Part shown: piece after piece, positions 16,227 to 24,949 of the stretch
Position numbering within the stretch: position 1 is the stretch's first letter
How the letters are laid out: each line of letters starts with the position of its first letter
Source: Sedimentisphaerales bacterium
GTDB taxonomy: Bacteria > Planctomycetota > Phycisphaerae > Sedimentisphaerales > Anaerobacaceae
Direction: 5' to 3'
NCBI GenBank assembly: GCA_016932835.1
Contig: JAFGCD010000093.1
Coordinates: forward strand, 1 to 43,245
DNA length: 43,245 nucleotides
Notes under the pieces: generated by a model
The model's database searches: none
Seen by the model: the letters and a program-made list of their open reading frames with translations, nothing else
What the model was told of the DNA's origin: nothing
Position numbers and translations under genes: made by a program

Positions 16227-19200
16227 ATGACTGCAAAACGGATTTTCATACTCACAACGGCTGTCGGAATTTGCATCGGAATCGGTATTTTTGGATGCAA
16301 CGAACAGGCCAAAAAAGGCGGCTCGCCCGCAAAAGCTGCGCCTGCAACGCCGGAGAAAGACTATCCCATAAGCCCGGTCTCATTTGCGAATGTCAAGCTC
16401 ACCGACGCATTCTGGGCGCCGCGTATCGAGACCAACCGAACGGTCTCGATTCCTTACGCCTTCTCGAAGTGCGAGGAGAACGGCAGAATGGACAATTTCG
16501 CTATCGCCGCCGGCCTCAAGAAAGGAGAGCAGCGAGGCGATTTTCCCTTCGACGATACCGACCCGTATAAAATTCTCGAAGGCGCCTCCTACGCCCTGAG
16601 TGTTCAGCCCGACGCCAAACTCGACAAGTATCTCGACGACCTGATCGCGTTGATCGCCGCGGCACAGGAAGATGACGGCTACCTCTACACCTGCCGAACC
16701 AATAAATGCGACAGGCTCAGGAACTGGTTCGGCAACGAGCGATGGGAAAAGCTCGGCGGAAGTCACGAGCTCTACAACATGGGCCATCTCTACGAAGCGG
16801 CGGCGGCCCACTATCTGGCCACCGGAAAACGCAACCTGCTCGATGTCGCCGTCAAGAATGCGGATTTCCTCGATACCGTCTTCGGGCCGGGAAAACTCGA
16901 AAAATCCCCCGGACACCAGGTTATCGAAATGGGACTGGCAAAGCTCTACCGCGTCACCGGCGATGAAAAGTACATCAAACTCGCGAAATTCTACCTCGAT
17001 ACCAGGGGTCCGGGCGATGCGGCGTACCACCAGTCGCATCAGAAGCCCGTTGACCAGACTGAAGCCGTGGGGCACGCAGTTCGCGCCTCCTATATGTACT
17101 GCGGAATGGCGGACGTCGCGGCCCTGACCGGTGACCAGGCATATCTCACTGCCGTCAAGAGAATCTGGGAAAATGTCGTCGCCAAGAAGCTCTACCTGAC
17201 AGGCGGCATCGGGGCCACAGGCGCCGGCGAAGCGTTCGGCAAAAACTACGAGTTGCCCAATGAGAGCGCCTACTGCGAGACATGCGCTGCCATAGGCAAC
17301 GTGATGTGGAACCATCGAATGTTCCTGTCCACCGGCGAAGCGAAGTATATCGACGTACTCGAAAGGATCCTGTACAACGGCCTTATCTCCGGCGTCTCGC
17401 TCGAAGGCAACACGTTCTTCTACCCCAATCCTCTCGCCTCCCACGGCCGGCATCAGCGAAGCCCCTGGTTTGGCTGTGCATGCTGTCCGGGCAACATGAC
17501 CCGTTTCGTCGCTTCCGTTCCCGGATATGTCTATGCGACGGCCGGCGAGAAGCTCTACGTCAATCTCTTCGCAGCCGGGACCGCAACGCTGACCGTTAAG
17601 AACAATCAAGTCAGAATCGAACAGCAGACAGATTACCCCTGGAACGGGGCTGTCAAGCTGACCGTCACGCCGCAGCGCTCGGCGAAATTCACCTTGGCCG
17701 TTCGCCTGCCGGGCTGGGCGCAGGATAAACCCGTTCCCAGCGACCTCTATCGTTATCTGAACGACGGCGCCGGCAAGACAACCCTGAAGCTCAACGGCAA
17801 GACCATCGACGCCGACACAGAGCAGGGCTACTTTGCTGTCAAGCGAAAGTGGAAAGCCGGTGACATCGTCGAGCTCGATTTGCCGATGGCCGTCAGGCGA
17901 GTTTTGGCCAACGAGAATATCGAAGCCGACAGGGCAAGGGTGGCAATCGAAAGAGGCCCCGTCGTTTACTGCGCCGAATGGCCCGACAATAGCGGCAACG
18001 TGCATAACGTAGTCCTCGAAGACAGCATCAAACTCGCGGCCGAGCAGCGAAAAGACCTGCTCGGCGGCGTGACAGTCATCCGCGGCAAGGCTGTGACCGT
18101 AAGTCGGGCCGACGACGAATCAATCCTCAAGAAGGAAATAAACCTCACCGCCATACCTTATTACGCCTGGGCCCACCGCGGGCCGGGGGATATGGCCGTC
18201 TGGCTGGCGCGGGACGAGAGCGTCGCAGAAATTCCCACGCCGCCCGGAACGATACAGAACCCATCCTTCGAGAAGGCATCGCGGGGCGGCCCGGCAGGAT
18301 GGCGAAAATCGACTTACAGCGGAGACGGCAGCCTCGAATATGTCGATGGCGGACGCACCGGCAAGAAATGCGTCATGATCTCATCCGAAAACGGAGCAGA
18401 CATCGGATGGCTCACCTCCGTTACCATCAAGCCTCGCTCCAAGTACCGTCTCACCGCATGGATCAAGACCGAAAACGTCAAGAGCACGGGCGACCGGCAG
18501 GCAAAGGGCGCGCTGCTCAACCTGCACAACATCCAGCCCGTCCAGACAAACGCCGTCACCGGAACCGAAGACTGGACGAAAGTCGAGGTCGAATTCGATT
18601 CAGGTGAAAGAACATCCGTCGAAATAAACTGTCTCTTCGGGGGCTGGGGCCTGGCGACCGGAAAGGCCTGGTACGACGACCTCAAGCTCGAACTGGTCGA
18701 ATCCAAATCTGTCGAGACTTCCCTTCAAATCGACGCCGCCAAAACCGGTGAACCCGTCTCCAAATACATCTACGGCCAGTTCATCGAACACCTTGGCAGG
18801 TGTATATACGGCGGGATCTGGGCGGAAATGCTCGAAGACAGAAAGTTCTATTACCCCGTCGGCGACAGAAACTCGCCCTGGAAGGCAATCGGCCCGGACG
18901 ACGCGGTGAAGATGCTCACGGAGTATTCCTACGTCGGCGACCACACGCCGCAAGTGACAATAGCGCAGGACGGCGGCCCGGCAGGCATCAGCCAGGACAA
19001 GCTCGCCTTGATCGAAGGCAAAGAATATACAGGCCGTATCGTCCTGGCAGGCAGCGAGTCGGCCAAGGTCACAGTCAGTCTCGTATGGGGACCCGGTGAA
19101 AACGACAGGCAGAGTACAATTGTGGAAGGCCTCGCCGCCGGGTACACTAAAACACCCCTGACATTCAAGTCCGGTGCCGGCACTGAAAACGGCCGGCTCG

Positions 19201-20525
19201 AAATTGCAGTCTCCGGAAGCGGGCATGTCAATATCGCAACCGCCTCGATCATGCCTGCCGACAATATCAAAGGGATGCGGCCCGATACCTTGAAGGTGCT
19301 CAAAGAGCTCGACGCCCCCATATACCGCTGGCCCGGAGGCAACTTCGTCAGCGGATATGACTGGCGGGACGGCCTGGGCGACCCCGATAAGCGTCCGCCC
19401 CGCAAGAACCCTGCCTGGCGCGGAATCGAGCACAACGACTTCGGGCTCCACGAATACATGGCCTTCTGCGAAGAACTCGGAACCGAACCGCTGGTTACCG
19501 TCAATACCGGTTTCGGAGACGACCATTCAGCCGCCGAGGAAGTTGAGTATGTTCTGGGAGCGTCCCATACCCCAATGGGAAGATGGCGCGCAGCCAACGG
19601 ACGCCCCGAGCCATGGGAGGCGAAGTGGTGGTGCGTCGGAAACGAGATGTTCGGAAACTGGCAGCTCGGGTACATGTCACTCAACCACTACACGATCAAG
19701 CATAACCTGTTCGCCAAAGCCATGCGCAAGGTCTATCCTGAAATAAAGCTCATCGGAGTAGGCGAGGCAGGACCCTGGTCGGAAGGAATGCTCAAAGCGT
19801 GCGCCGACTACATGGAAGCTATCAGCGAGCATTTCTACAATCAGGAAAAGAACGACCTGCTCGAACACGTAATGCAGCCGTCGAATACCGTCCGCAATAA
19901 GGTCAACGCGCATCGCGACTACCGCCGGCGACTCGACTCGCTCAAGGGCAAGGATATAGATATCGCGCTGGACGAATGGAACTACTGGTATGGACGGCAT
20001 GTTTACGGTGAACTGGGCACCAGGTATTTCCTCAAGGATGCGCTCGGTATCGCAGCCGGGCTCCATGAGATGATCCGCAACAGCGACATAATCTTCATGG
20101 CCAACTACGCGCAGACCGTCAACGTCATCGGCGCCGTAAAGACAACTAAGACCGACGCGGCCTTTGCAACCACAGGACTGGTCTTGAAGCTCTACCGCAA
20201 GCAGTTCGGGACGATTCCCGTCGAAACCGCCGGCGATACTTTCCCGCTCGATGTCGCCGCCGCATGGACGCCCGACCGCAAGGCGCTGACAATCGCAGTG
20301 GTGAACGCAACCCAGCAGCAGCAGAACCTGCCGATGACTGTCAAAGGCGCAAATCTGACGGGCAGAGGCACAGTTTGGCTGATTTCGCACCCCGACCCGA
20401 TGGCGTACAACGAGCCGGGCAAGGAACCCAAAGTCGTTATCGAGGAAAAGGCCGTCGATGGTATTGCCGAGAAACTGGCCCTGCCGCCGTTGAGCGTGAG
20501 CCTGTATAAACTACCCGTAAAATAG
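16227..20525 (+). CDS. Fused GH127 beta-L-arabinofuranosidase, CBM4/9-like module and GH51 alpha-L-arabinofuranosidase
   Basis: A 1432-residue predicted lipoprotein (signal ending IGIFGC). Residues about 45-665 form a GH127 domain: Glu351-Thr-Cys353 and Cys417-Ala-Cys419-Cys420 match the Glu and zinc-binding/nucleophile Cys cluster of HypBA1-type beta-L-arabinofuranosidases. About 670-830 is a CBM4/9-like beta-sandwich (NPSFEKASRGGPAGW, then YRLTAWIKT). About 835-1432 is a GH51 domain: YGQFIEHLGRCIYGGIW, PIYRWPGGNFVSGYDW, acid/base Glu1140 in GNE, nucleophile Glu1250 in DEWN. Two catalytic domains could remove beta- and alpha-linked L-arabinofuranose from the same plant glycan. ATG 16227 has AAAGGA 5 bases upstream. 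A stand-alone GH51 follows 103 bases later and resembles its C-terminal half closely. Confidence 0.92.
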   Translation: MTAKRIFILTTAVGICIGIGIFGCNEQAKKGGSPAKAAPATPEKDYPISPVSFANVKLTDAFWAPRIETNRTVSIPYAFSKCEENGRMDNFAIAAGLKKGEQRGDFPFDDTDPYKILEGASYALSVQPDAKLDKYLDDLIALIAAAQEDDGYLYTCRTNKCDRLRNWFGNERWEKLGGSHELYNMGHLYEAAAAHYLATGKRNLLDVAVKNADFLDTVFGPGKLEKSPGHQVIEMGLAKLYRVTGDEKYIKLAKFYLDTRGPGDAAYHQSHQKPVDQTEAVGHAVRASYMYCGMADVAALTGDQAYLTAVKRIWENVVAKKLYLTGGIGATGAGEAFGKNYELPNESAYCETCAAIGNVMWNHRMFLSTGEAKYIDVLERILYNGLISGVSLEGNTFFYPNPLASHGRHQRSPWFGCACCPGNMTRFVASVPGYVYATAGEKLYVNLFAAGTATLTVKNNQVRIEQQTDYPWNGAVKLTVTPQRSAKFTLAVRLPGWAQDKPVPSDLYRYLNDGAGKTTLKLNGKTIDADTEQGYFAVKRKWKAGDIVELDLPMAVRRVLANENIEADRARVAIERGPVVYCAEWPDNSGNVHNVVLEDSIKLAAEQRKDLLGGVTVIRGKAVTVSRADDESILKKEINLTAIPYYAWAHRGPGDMAVWLARDESVAEIPTPPGTIQNPSFEKASRGGPAGWRKSTYSGDGSLEYVDGGRTGKKCVMISSENGADIGWLTSVTIKPRSKYRLTAWIKTENVKSTGDRQAKGALLNLHNIQPVQTNAVTGTEDWTKVEVEFDSGERTSVEINCLFGGWGLATGKAWYDDLKLELVESKSVETSLQIDAAKTGEPVSKYIYGQFIEHLGRCIYGGIWAEMLEDRKFYYPVGDRNSPWKAIGPDDAVKMLTEYSYVGDHTPQVTIAQDGGPAGISQDKLALIEGKEYTGRIVLAGSESAKVTVSLVWGPGENDRQSTIVEGLAAGYTKTPLTFKSGAGTENGRLEIAVSGSGHVNIATASIMPADNIKGMRPDTLKVLKELDAPIYRWPGGNFVSGYDWRDGLGDPDKRPPRKNPAWRGIEHNDFGLHEYMAFCEELGTEPLVTVNTGFGDDHSAAEEVEYVLGASHTPMGRWRAANGRPEPWEAKWWCVGNEMFGNWQLGYMSLNHYTIKHNLFAKAMRKVYPEIKLIGVGEAGPWSEGMLKACADYMEAISEHFYNQEKNDLLEHVMQPSNTVRNKVNAHRDYRRRLDSLKGKDIDIALDEWNYWYGRHVYGELGTRYFLKDALGIAAGLHEMIRNSDIIFMANYAQTVNVIGAVKTTKTDAAFATTGLVLKLYRKQFGTIPVETAGDTFPLDVAAAWTPDRKALTIAVVNATQQQQNLPMTVKGANLTGRGTVWLISHPDPMAYNEPGKEPKVVIEEKAVDGIAEKLALPPLSVSLYKLPVK

Positions 20526-20550
20526 CGTCTTGCCGGAAATGCGATGCAGT

Positions 20551-20585
20551 ATTCATTGCGAGCGAAGCGAAGCTGTCTCCAATCG
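20551..20585 (+). repeat. Partial copy of the CATTGCGAG palindromic repeat
   Basis: ATTCATTGCGAGCGAAGCGA followed by AGCTGTCTCCAATC. It matches the left half of the repeat in leuC (CATTGCGAG ... GCAATCTC) but lacks a clear right arm. It occupies the short gap between the two arabinofuranosidase genes. Confidence 0.6.
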
Positions 20586-20627
20586 CCGAACACACCCGGA
20601 AGAACGATTAGAATAAGGAGATTCCAA

Positions 20628-22499
20628 ATGAGCGTAATACGTTTTATCTGTATTTTTGCGTTGATCGCGGTAATCGGCGCAGGCAATTGCTTTGCAGACG
20701 CAGGCTCGGAAACAACCGTGGTGACAATAGATGTCACGAAGAAGGCCGAGCCGATTTCCGAATACATCTACGGCCAATTCATCGAGCACCTCGGACGATG
20801 CATCGACGGCGGAATATGGGCCGAGATGATTAACGACCGTAAGTTCTATTTTACCGTCGGCGAAGAAAAGTCGCCATGGAAGCCGCTCGGCAATGCGAAG
20901 GTCGAGATGAACCGCAAAGACCCCTTCGTCGGCGAACAGTCGCCGCAAATCTCGGCGCCCGGCGGAATCGTGCAGAGTCGTCTGGCTCTGGTCGCCGATA
21001 AGGAGTACATCGGCAGGATCCGGCTCAAAGGCGACGGCCAAATACAAGCAGTCGAGATAAACCTTATCTGGGCGGATGACCCAAACAGCCGACAAACCAT
21101 CACCACCGAGAAGATTACGGCGGATTATACGCTCACGCCACTGAGCTTCCGCAGTAAAGCCAACGCGAATAACGCCCGCCTCGAAATCACCGCCCGCGGC
21201 AGCGGATCATTCAGCATTGGAACGGTCTCCTTGATGCCCGCCGACAACGTCGAGGGCATGCGCGCCGATACGCTCAAGCTGCTCAAGGAACTGGATTCCC
21301 CCATATACCGCTGGCCCGGCGGTAATTTCGTCAGCGGCTACGACTGGCGCGACGGCATAGGCCCCCGTGACAAGCGACCCCCCAGGCTTAACCTCGCCTG
21401 GCCCGACAAGATAGAATCAAACGACTTCGGGATACATGAATTCATGACATTCTGCCGGCTGCTGGAAACCGAACCTTACATAGCGGTCAACAGCGGCCTG
21501 GGCGATGCGCACTCGGCCGCGAAGCAAATCGAATACGTCAACGGCTCAACAGATACCGCCATGGGCGCAGCACGCGCTGCAAACGGACACCAGGAGCCTT
21601 TCGGCGTCAAGTGGTGGGGCATAGGCAATGAAATGTACGGCGACTGGCAGCTCGGACATATGTCACTGGGCCACTACACTCTAAAGCACAACCGCTTCGC
21701 CGCCGCAATGCGACAGGCCGATCCATCAATCAAACTCGTCGCAGTAGGAGACGCAGGCCCGTGGTCCGAAGGAATGCTCAAAAGCTGCGCCGACAGCATG
21801 GACCTCATCGCCGAACATTTCTACTGCGAAAGGGAAAAAGAGGTCCTCGCCGATTATGTCGCCTTGATACGCGACAACGTCCGCCGGAAGGTCAACGCGC
21901 ATCGCGATTATCGCAAGCGGCTCGGCTCGCTCAGGGATAAAGACATCCGCATCGCGATCGACGAATGGAATTACTGGTACGGCCCGAGGCATTACAACAT
22001 GAAGGACGCAATGGGTATCGCCGCAGGCCTGCACGAGATGTTTCGCAGCAGCGATATCGTTTTCATGGCCAATTACGCCCAGACGGTCAACGTAATCGGC
22101 GCAATCAAGACCAGCAGGACGGCAGCGGCGTTCGATACGACAGGCCTTGTCCTCAAGATGTACCGTCGCCGATTCGGGCTGATACCCGTCCAGGTAAGCG
22201 GCGTCACCGAGCCGCTCGATATAGCCGCTGCACTGACCGAAGACAATACGAAACTGACAATCGGCGTAGTGAATCCTACAGAGCAGGACCTCGAAATGCC
22301 CATCGAACTGAAAAACGCCGCACCGGCAAAACGCGACCGATATCGATGGCGCATCGCGCACCCGGACCCAATGGCCTACAACGAGCCGGGCAAGAGAGCT
22401 AAAATCAAGATCGAAGAAACCATCTTCGGCGACGGCGCCTCCGACACGCTGCGAATACCGCCCATCAGTGTCTGCATCTATCAGTTGCCCCTTGAATGA
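20628..22499 (+). CDS. GH51 alpha-L-arabinofuranosidase
   Basis: A 623-residue secreted enzyme: residues 1-24 are a signal peptide (VIRFICIFALIAVIGAG, cleaved after CFA). It is closely similar, block by block, to the C-terminal half of the preceding fusion protein: YGQFIEHLGRCIDGGIW, PIYRWPGGNFVSGYDW, GNE with acid/base Glu335, DEWNYWYG with nucleophile Glu446, and AHPDPMAYNEPGK near the end. It lacks the GH127 and CBM parts. Hydrolyses terminal alpha-L-arabinofuranosyl residues of arabinan or arabinoxylan. AAGGAG (20615-20620) lies 7 bases before ATG 20628; the longer reading from 20544 runs through the palindromic repeat and is rejected. It most likely arose by tandem duplication with the fusion gene. 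Confidence 0.92.
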   Translation: MSVIRFICIFALIAVIGAGNCFADAGSETTVVTIDVTKKAEPISEYIYGQFIEHLGRCIDGGIWAEMINDRKFYFTVGEEKSPWKPLGNAKVEMNRKDPFVGEQSPQISAPGGIVQSRLALVADKEYIGRIRLKGDGQIQAVEINLIWADDPNSRQTITTEKITADYTLTPLSFRSKANANNARLEITARGSGSFSIGTVSLMPADNVEGMRADTLKLLKELDSPIYRWPGGNFVSGYDWRDGIGPRDKRPPRLNLAWPDKIESNDFGIHEFMTFCRLLETEPYIAVNSGLGDAHSAAKQIEYVNGSTDTAMGAARAANGHQEPFGVKWWGIGNEMYGDWQLGHMSLGHYTLKHNRFAAAMRQADPSIKLVAVGDAGPWSEGMLKSCADSMDLIAEHFYCEREKEVLADYVALIRDNVRRKVNAHRDYRKRLGSLRDKDIRIAIDEWNYWYGPRHYNMKDAMGIAAGLHEMFRSSDIVFMANYAQTVNVIGAIKTSRTAAAFDTTGLVLKMYRRRFGLIPVQVSGVTEPLDIAAALTEDNTKLTIGVVNPTEQDLEMPIELKNAAPAKRDRYRWRIAHPDPMAYNEPGKRAKIKIEETIFGDGASDTLRIPPISVCIYQLPLE

Positions 22500-22592
22500 T
22501 CCCTTGCCGCAGATCCGCACCTCTGCTAAAATGCAATTCAAAGCCGCATCGAATATCAGCAAGAGTCAACCAACATAAAGAGGTATCTGAAT

Positions 22593-22787
22593 ATGGAGTG
22601 CAAGAAAGAGCAGAACCTTGATAAGTGTACCTGTTCGTATCCCGGCTGTCTTAGGCAGGGCGTCTGCTGCGAGTGCATCAGCTACCACCTGGCCAGCAAA
22701 CAGTTGCCGGGCTGCTGCTTTCCGCCCGACGCAGAGAAAACATACGACAGGAGCTTCAAGGCATTCGCGAAGGCCTGGGGACTGTAA
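22593..22787 (+). CDS. DUF6485 family small Cys-rich protein
   Basis: A 64-residue cytoplasmic protein with nine Cys: MECKKEQNLDKCTCSYPGC opens it, then GVCCECISYHL, LPGCCFPP and a final TYDRSFKAFAKAW. The order matches the DUF6485 family I know from anaerobic bacteria and archaea; the Cys pattern suggests metal or Fe-S binding, which is not shown here. AGAGG lies 9 bases before the ATG. It follows the GH51 gene by 93 bases and may share its transcript. Confidence 0.8.
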   Translation: MECKKEQNLDKCTCSYPGCLRQGVCCECISYHLASKQLPGCCFPPDAEKTYDRSFKAFAKAWGL

Positions 22788-22887
22788 ATCGCACGTTTCA
22801 CCGCCGAGAGCGCGGAGGCCGCAGAGTGTTTTTATGTAAGAATGTATGACGAAACCCTGCCTCGGTGATTCTTCTCGTAAATCGGAA

Positions 22888-22917
22888 AGGCCGAGCCGAA
22901 TATGAACGGCCCGGCCT
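22888..22917. terminator. Hairpin between convergent genes
   Basis: AGGCCGAGCCG (22888-22898) pairs with CGGCCCGGCCT (22907-22917) apart from one mismatch, with an 8-base loop. It lies between the DUF6485 gene and the convergent LolA-like gene and could end transcription both ways. No long T-run follows on either side. Confidence 0.45.
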
Positions 22918-22941
22918 CGTGACATTTCGAATCGATTCGTA

Positions 22942-24294
22942 CTATTCCTGCGGATTCTCGATTTTGTCCAACTCTTCACCGCTGACATCCGCCGCCGCAA
23001 GATCGCCGAAGATTACACGATAAGTATCTTCCCCCGTCTTCCACCGCAGGAGGACTTTGTCCGTATCTTCCGGTCCGACGGTCTCGCCGTAATAAACCGG
23101 CTCCTTCTTTTCCAGGACAAGCAGCATGAAAAACATGCCCGGAGACTGCAGCGGCTGAACATAACTCATCGAATCCTTCATGACCGCATCACGCACCTGG
23201 TCATCGGTAATCTCGCCGCTCTGCTCCAGTTGCTCTCTTAATTGTTTCAGACGATCCCGGTATTCTTCGGACTGCGTCACCGACACAATCTCCCTCGACA
23301 GTTCCATTATGTTCAAGTCCTTCGGGTATCTGCCGAGGAGATCCTTGAATTGCCTCAGCCCTTCGATTGTTCCCTGCTCGTTCATGCTCGGCATCTTTAT
23401 CCCATCGGCCGCCATGGTCGTATAGTCATCCGGTATCACGGGGACAAAGTCGCTCTCTTCGACCGGTATGTCCCACTGAAAATCGCCGACAGTGCCTTTG
23501 GCGTGCATCGAGTCGCCCATCGTGAATTCCATGTCGCATCGCACGGGCAGCCACTTGTCCACATCGACCCAAAGGGTGCACTTGACGTCCTTGCCGGCTC
23601 CGCCTAACATCGCAGAGTCCATCGTATCGAATCCCTGAACCTCGACTCCGTCGATGACCGACCTGCCTAATTCCTTGTACTTGCAGCCCATGAACTGCTT
23701 GATCAGCTCCCTGGGGTCGTTATTCTGTTTCTTTATCCTCTCGAACAAGGCATCGTCGAATTTCATCCGCATATACTGCTTCTTCTCCGGCATGATCGTT
23801 ACAGCCATCTTCTCTTGCGGCGACATGTACACTTGCTGTGAAATTCTCTCTCCGCTGTTGGGATCAACTGTCACCATCTCCACTTTCATCCCGTAATCAT
23901 TCGAGATGGTCGCCGTCATTTCCATCTCCATTCCCTCCCCCTTGCCCACTGACTCCATCATAGAGCCCGTCATAGCCATCTTCATTCTGTACATAAAGGC
24001 CCCGGTCCGCTCGACTCGTTCGAGCACTTCAGCCAAGGTAATGCTTGCGGTCCTGGGAAGGAACGGCAGCCCTAAGAGCACCGCTATTACCACCGCCGCG
24101 GCCGCGGCTAATTTGAATGTCCTGCTTTTCATGATAAGCTCCAATACAAAGTGTTTCTCCGGTTGTCCTGATTCCCTTAGAGATTTGCTGAAATCATTGG
24201 AGACTTCCTCAGCGATCCGACGGACGTCGGCGGGAACTTCTTCGTCGCCGATACATTTCATAACCTCATCGATTCTATCGTCGTTCATTTTCAT
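22942..24294 (-). CDS. Membrane protein with LolA-like (lipoprotein-sorting-type) domain, likely anti-sigma partner
   Basis: A 450-residue protein. Residues 1-55 form a cytoplasmic N-terminus (MKMNDDRIDEVMKCIGDEEVPADVRRIAEEVSNDF is typical of such proteins), a single membrane helix spans about 58-78 (FKLAAAAAVVIAVLLGLPFLP), and the exported remainder resembles LolA/LolB-type beta-barrels: repeated strand motifs in ISNDYGMKVEMVTVD, SQQVYMSPQEKM and LPVRCDMEF. The C-terminal 120 residues are helical with EF-like acidic stretches. In planctomycetes this architecture is paired with ECF sigma factors, where the N-terminus is thought to bind sigma and the exported part senses the envelope. It starts 8 bases after the sigma gene. 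GGGAG lies 3-7 bases before the ATG. The anti-sigma role is inferred from context. Confidence 0.7.
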   Translation of the reverse strand: MKMNDDRIDEVMKCIGDEEVPADVRRIAEEVSNDFSKSLRESGQPEKHFVLELIMKSRTFKLAAAAAVVIAVLLGLPFLPRTASITLAEVLERVERTGAFMYRMKMAMTGSMMESVGKGEGMEMEMTATISNDYGMKVEMVTVDPNSGERISQQVYMSPQEKMAVTIMPEKKQYMRMKFDDALFERIKKQNNDPRELIKQFMGCKYKELGRSVIDGVEVQGFDTMDSAMLGGAGKDVKCTLWVDVDKWLPVRCDMEFTMGDSMHAKGTVGDFQWDIPVEESDFVPVIPDDYTTMAADGIKMPSMNEQGTIEGLRQFKDLLGRYPKDLNIMELSREIVSVTQSEEYRDRLKQLREQLEQSGEITDDQVRDAVMKDSMSYVQPLQSPGMFFMLLVLEKKEPVYYGETVGPEDTDKVLLRWKTGEDTYRVIFGDLAAADVSGEELDKIENPQE

Positions 24295-24302
24295 TGCTCC
24301 CG

Positions 24303-24803
24303 TCAGGCCATAGAGACCAGTTTGCTTCTCAAGGTTGCCATTGCCCGCGATACGTTGGACCTCGCCCCGGCCTTACTGCACGAAAGTTTCTCGGCAATCA
24401 TCTCGTAGTCGTGCTGCTCGAAGTACCGCAATACAATTGCCTTAGCCTGCTTCTTCGGCAGTTGGCTGATTTGCCGCCTTACAAACCTGGCGGCCTCGGC
24501 CCTGTCGAGTTCTCGGTCGGGCTTCTCGTCGGAGCCGGGCAGGTTTGCGGGGATATCCCCGTTTCTGCCCACACGGTTGCGCCACGCCTTGGAGTTGGCG
24601 CTCAGCGCGATCCGGTAGATATACGCCCCGGCCGTCTCGCCGTCGAGCTTCTCGACGTGACGCCACATCTCGAAAAGGCAGTATTGCATCGCCTCTGTGA
24701 AAATCTCCCGGTCCCCGGTCAGCTTCCAAAGCGACCTCGTCAGAAAGACCGAGTAGCGGGCTCTTACCTTGTCAAACAGCTTCAATCGCTCAGAATGTTT
24801 CAT
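24303..24803 (-). CDS. ECF-type RNA polymerase sigma factor
   Basis: A 166-residue sigma-70 family protein with region 2 at about residues 20-85 (FTEAMQYCLFEMWRHVEKLDGETAGAYIYRIALS) and region 4 at about 105-166 (LPKKQAKAIVLRYFEQHDYEMIAEKLSCSKAGARSNVSRAMATLRSKL, a helix-turn-helix). Length and layout fit ECF sigmas. GGAG lies 8 bases before ATG 24803. The membrane LolA-like protein follows immediately, so this is a sigma and anti-sigma pair. The regulon is unknown; the sequence upstream has no clear housekeeping promoter, as expected for an autoregulated ECF gene. Confidence 0.85.
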   Translation of the reverse strand: MKHSERLKLFDKVRARYSVFLTRSLWKLTGDREIFTEAMQYCLFEMWRHVEKLDGETAGAYIYRIALSANSKAWRNRVGRNGDIPANLPGSDEKPDRELDRAEAARFVRRQISQLPKKQAKAIVLRYFEQHDYEMIAEKLSCSKAGARSNVSRAMATLRSKLVSMA

Positions 24804-24949
24804 TCAGCGTTCTCCAGTTTCACGCAGAAGCGAACATGTCCGGTTTCCAGTATAATAGTAACCCCGCCCGGCGGATTGTGTGCAAAAGATTCTTGGGAAT
24901 TTCTGCATGGCACAACATGCCTAAGGAAAAAACGCCATTTGCAGGCGTA

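Noticed and set aside
20544..20627. N-terminal extension of the stand-alone GH51
   Set aside because: It is read through the palindromic repeat; the Shine-Dalgarno and signal peptide start at 20628.
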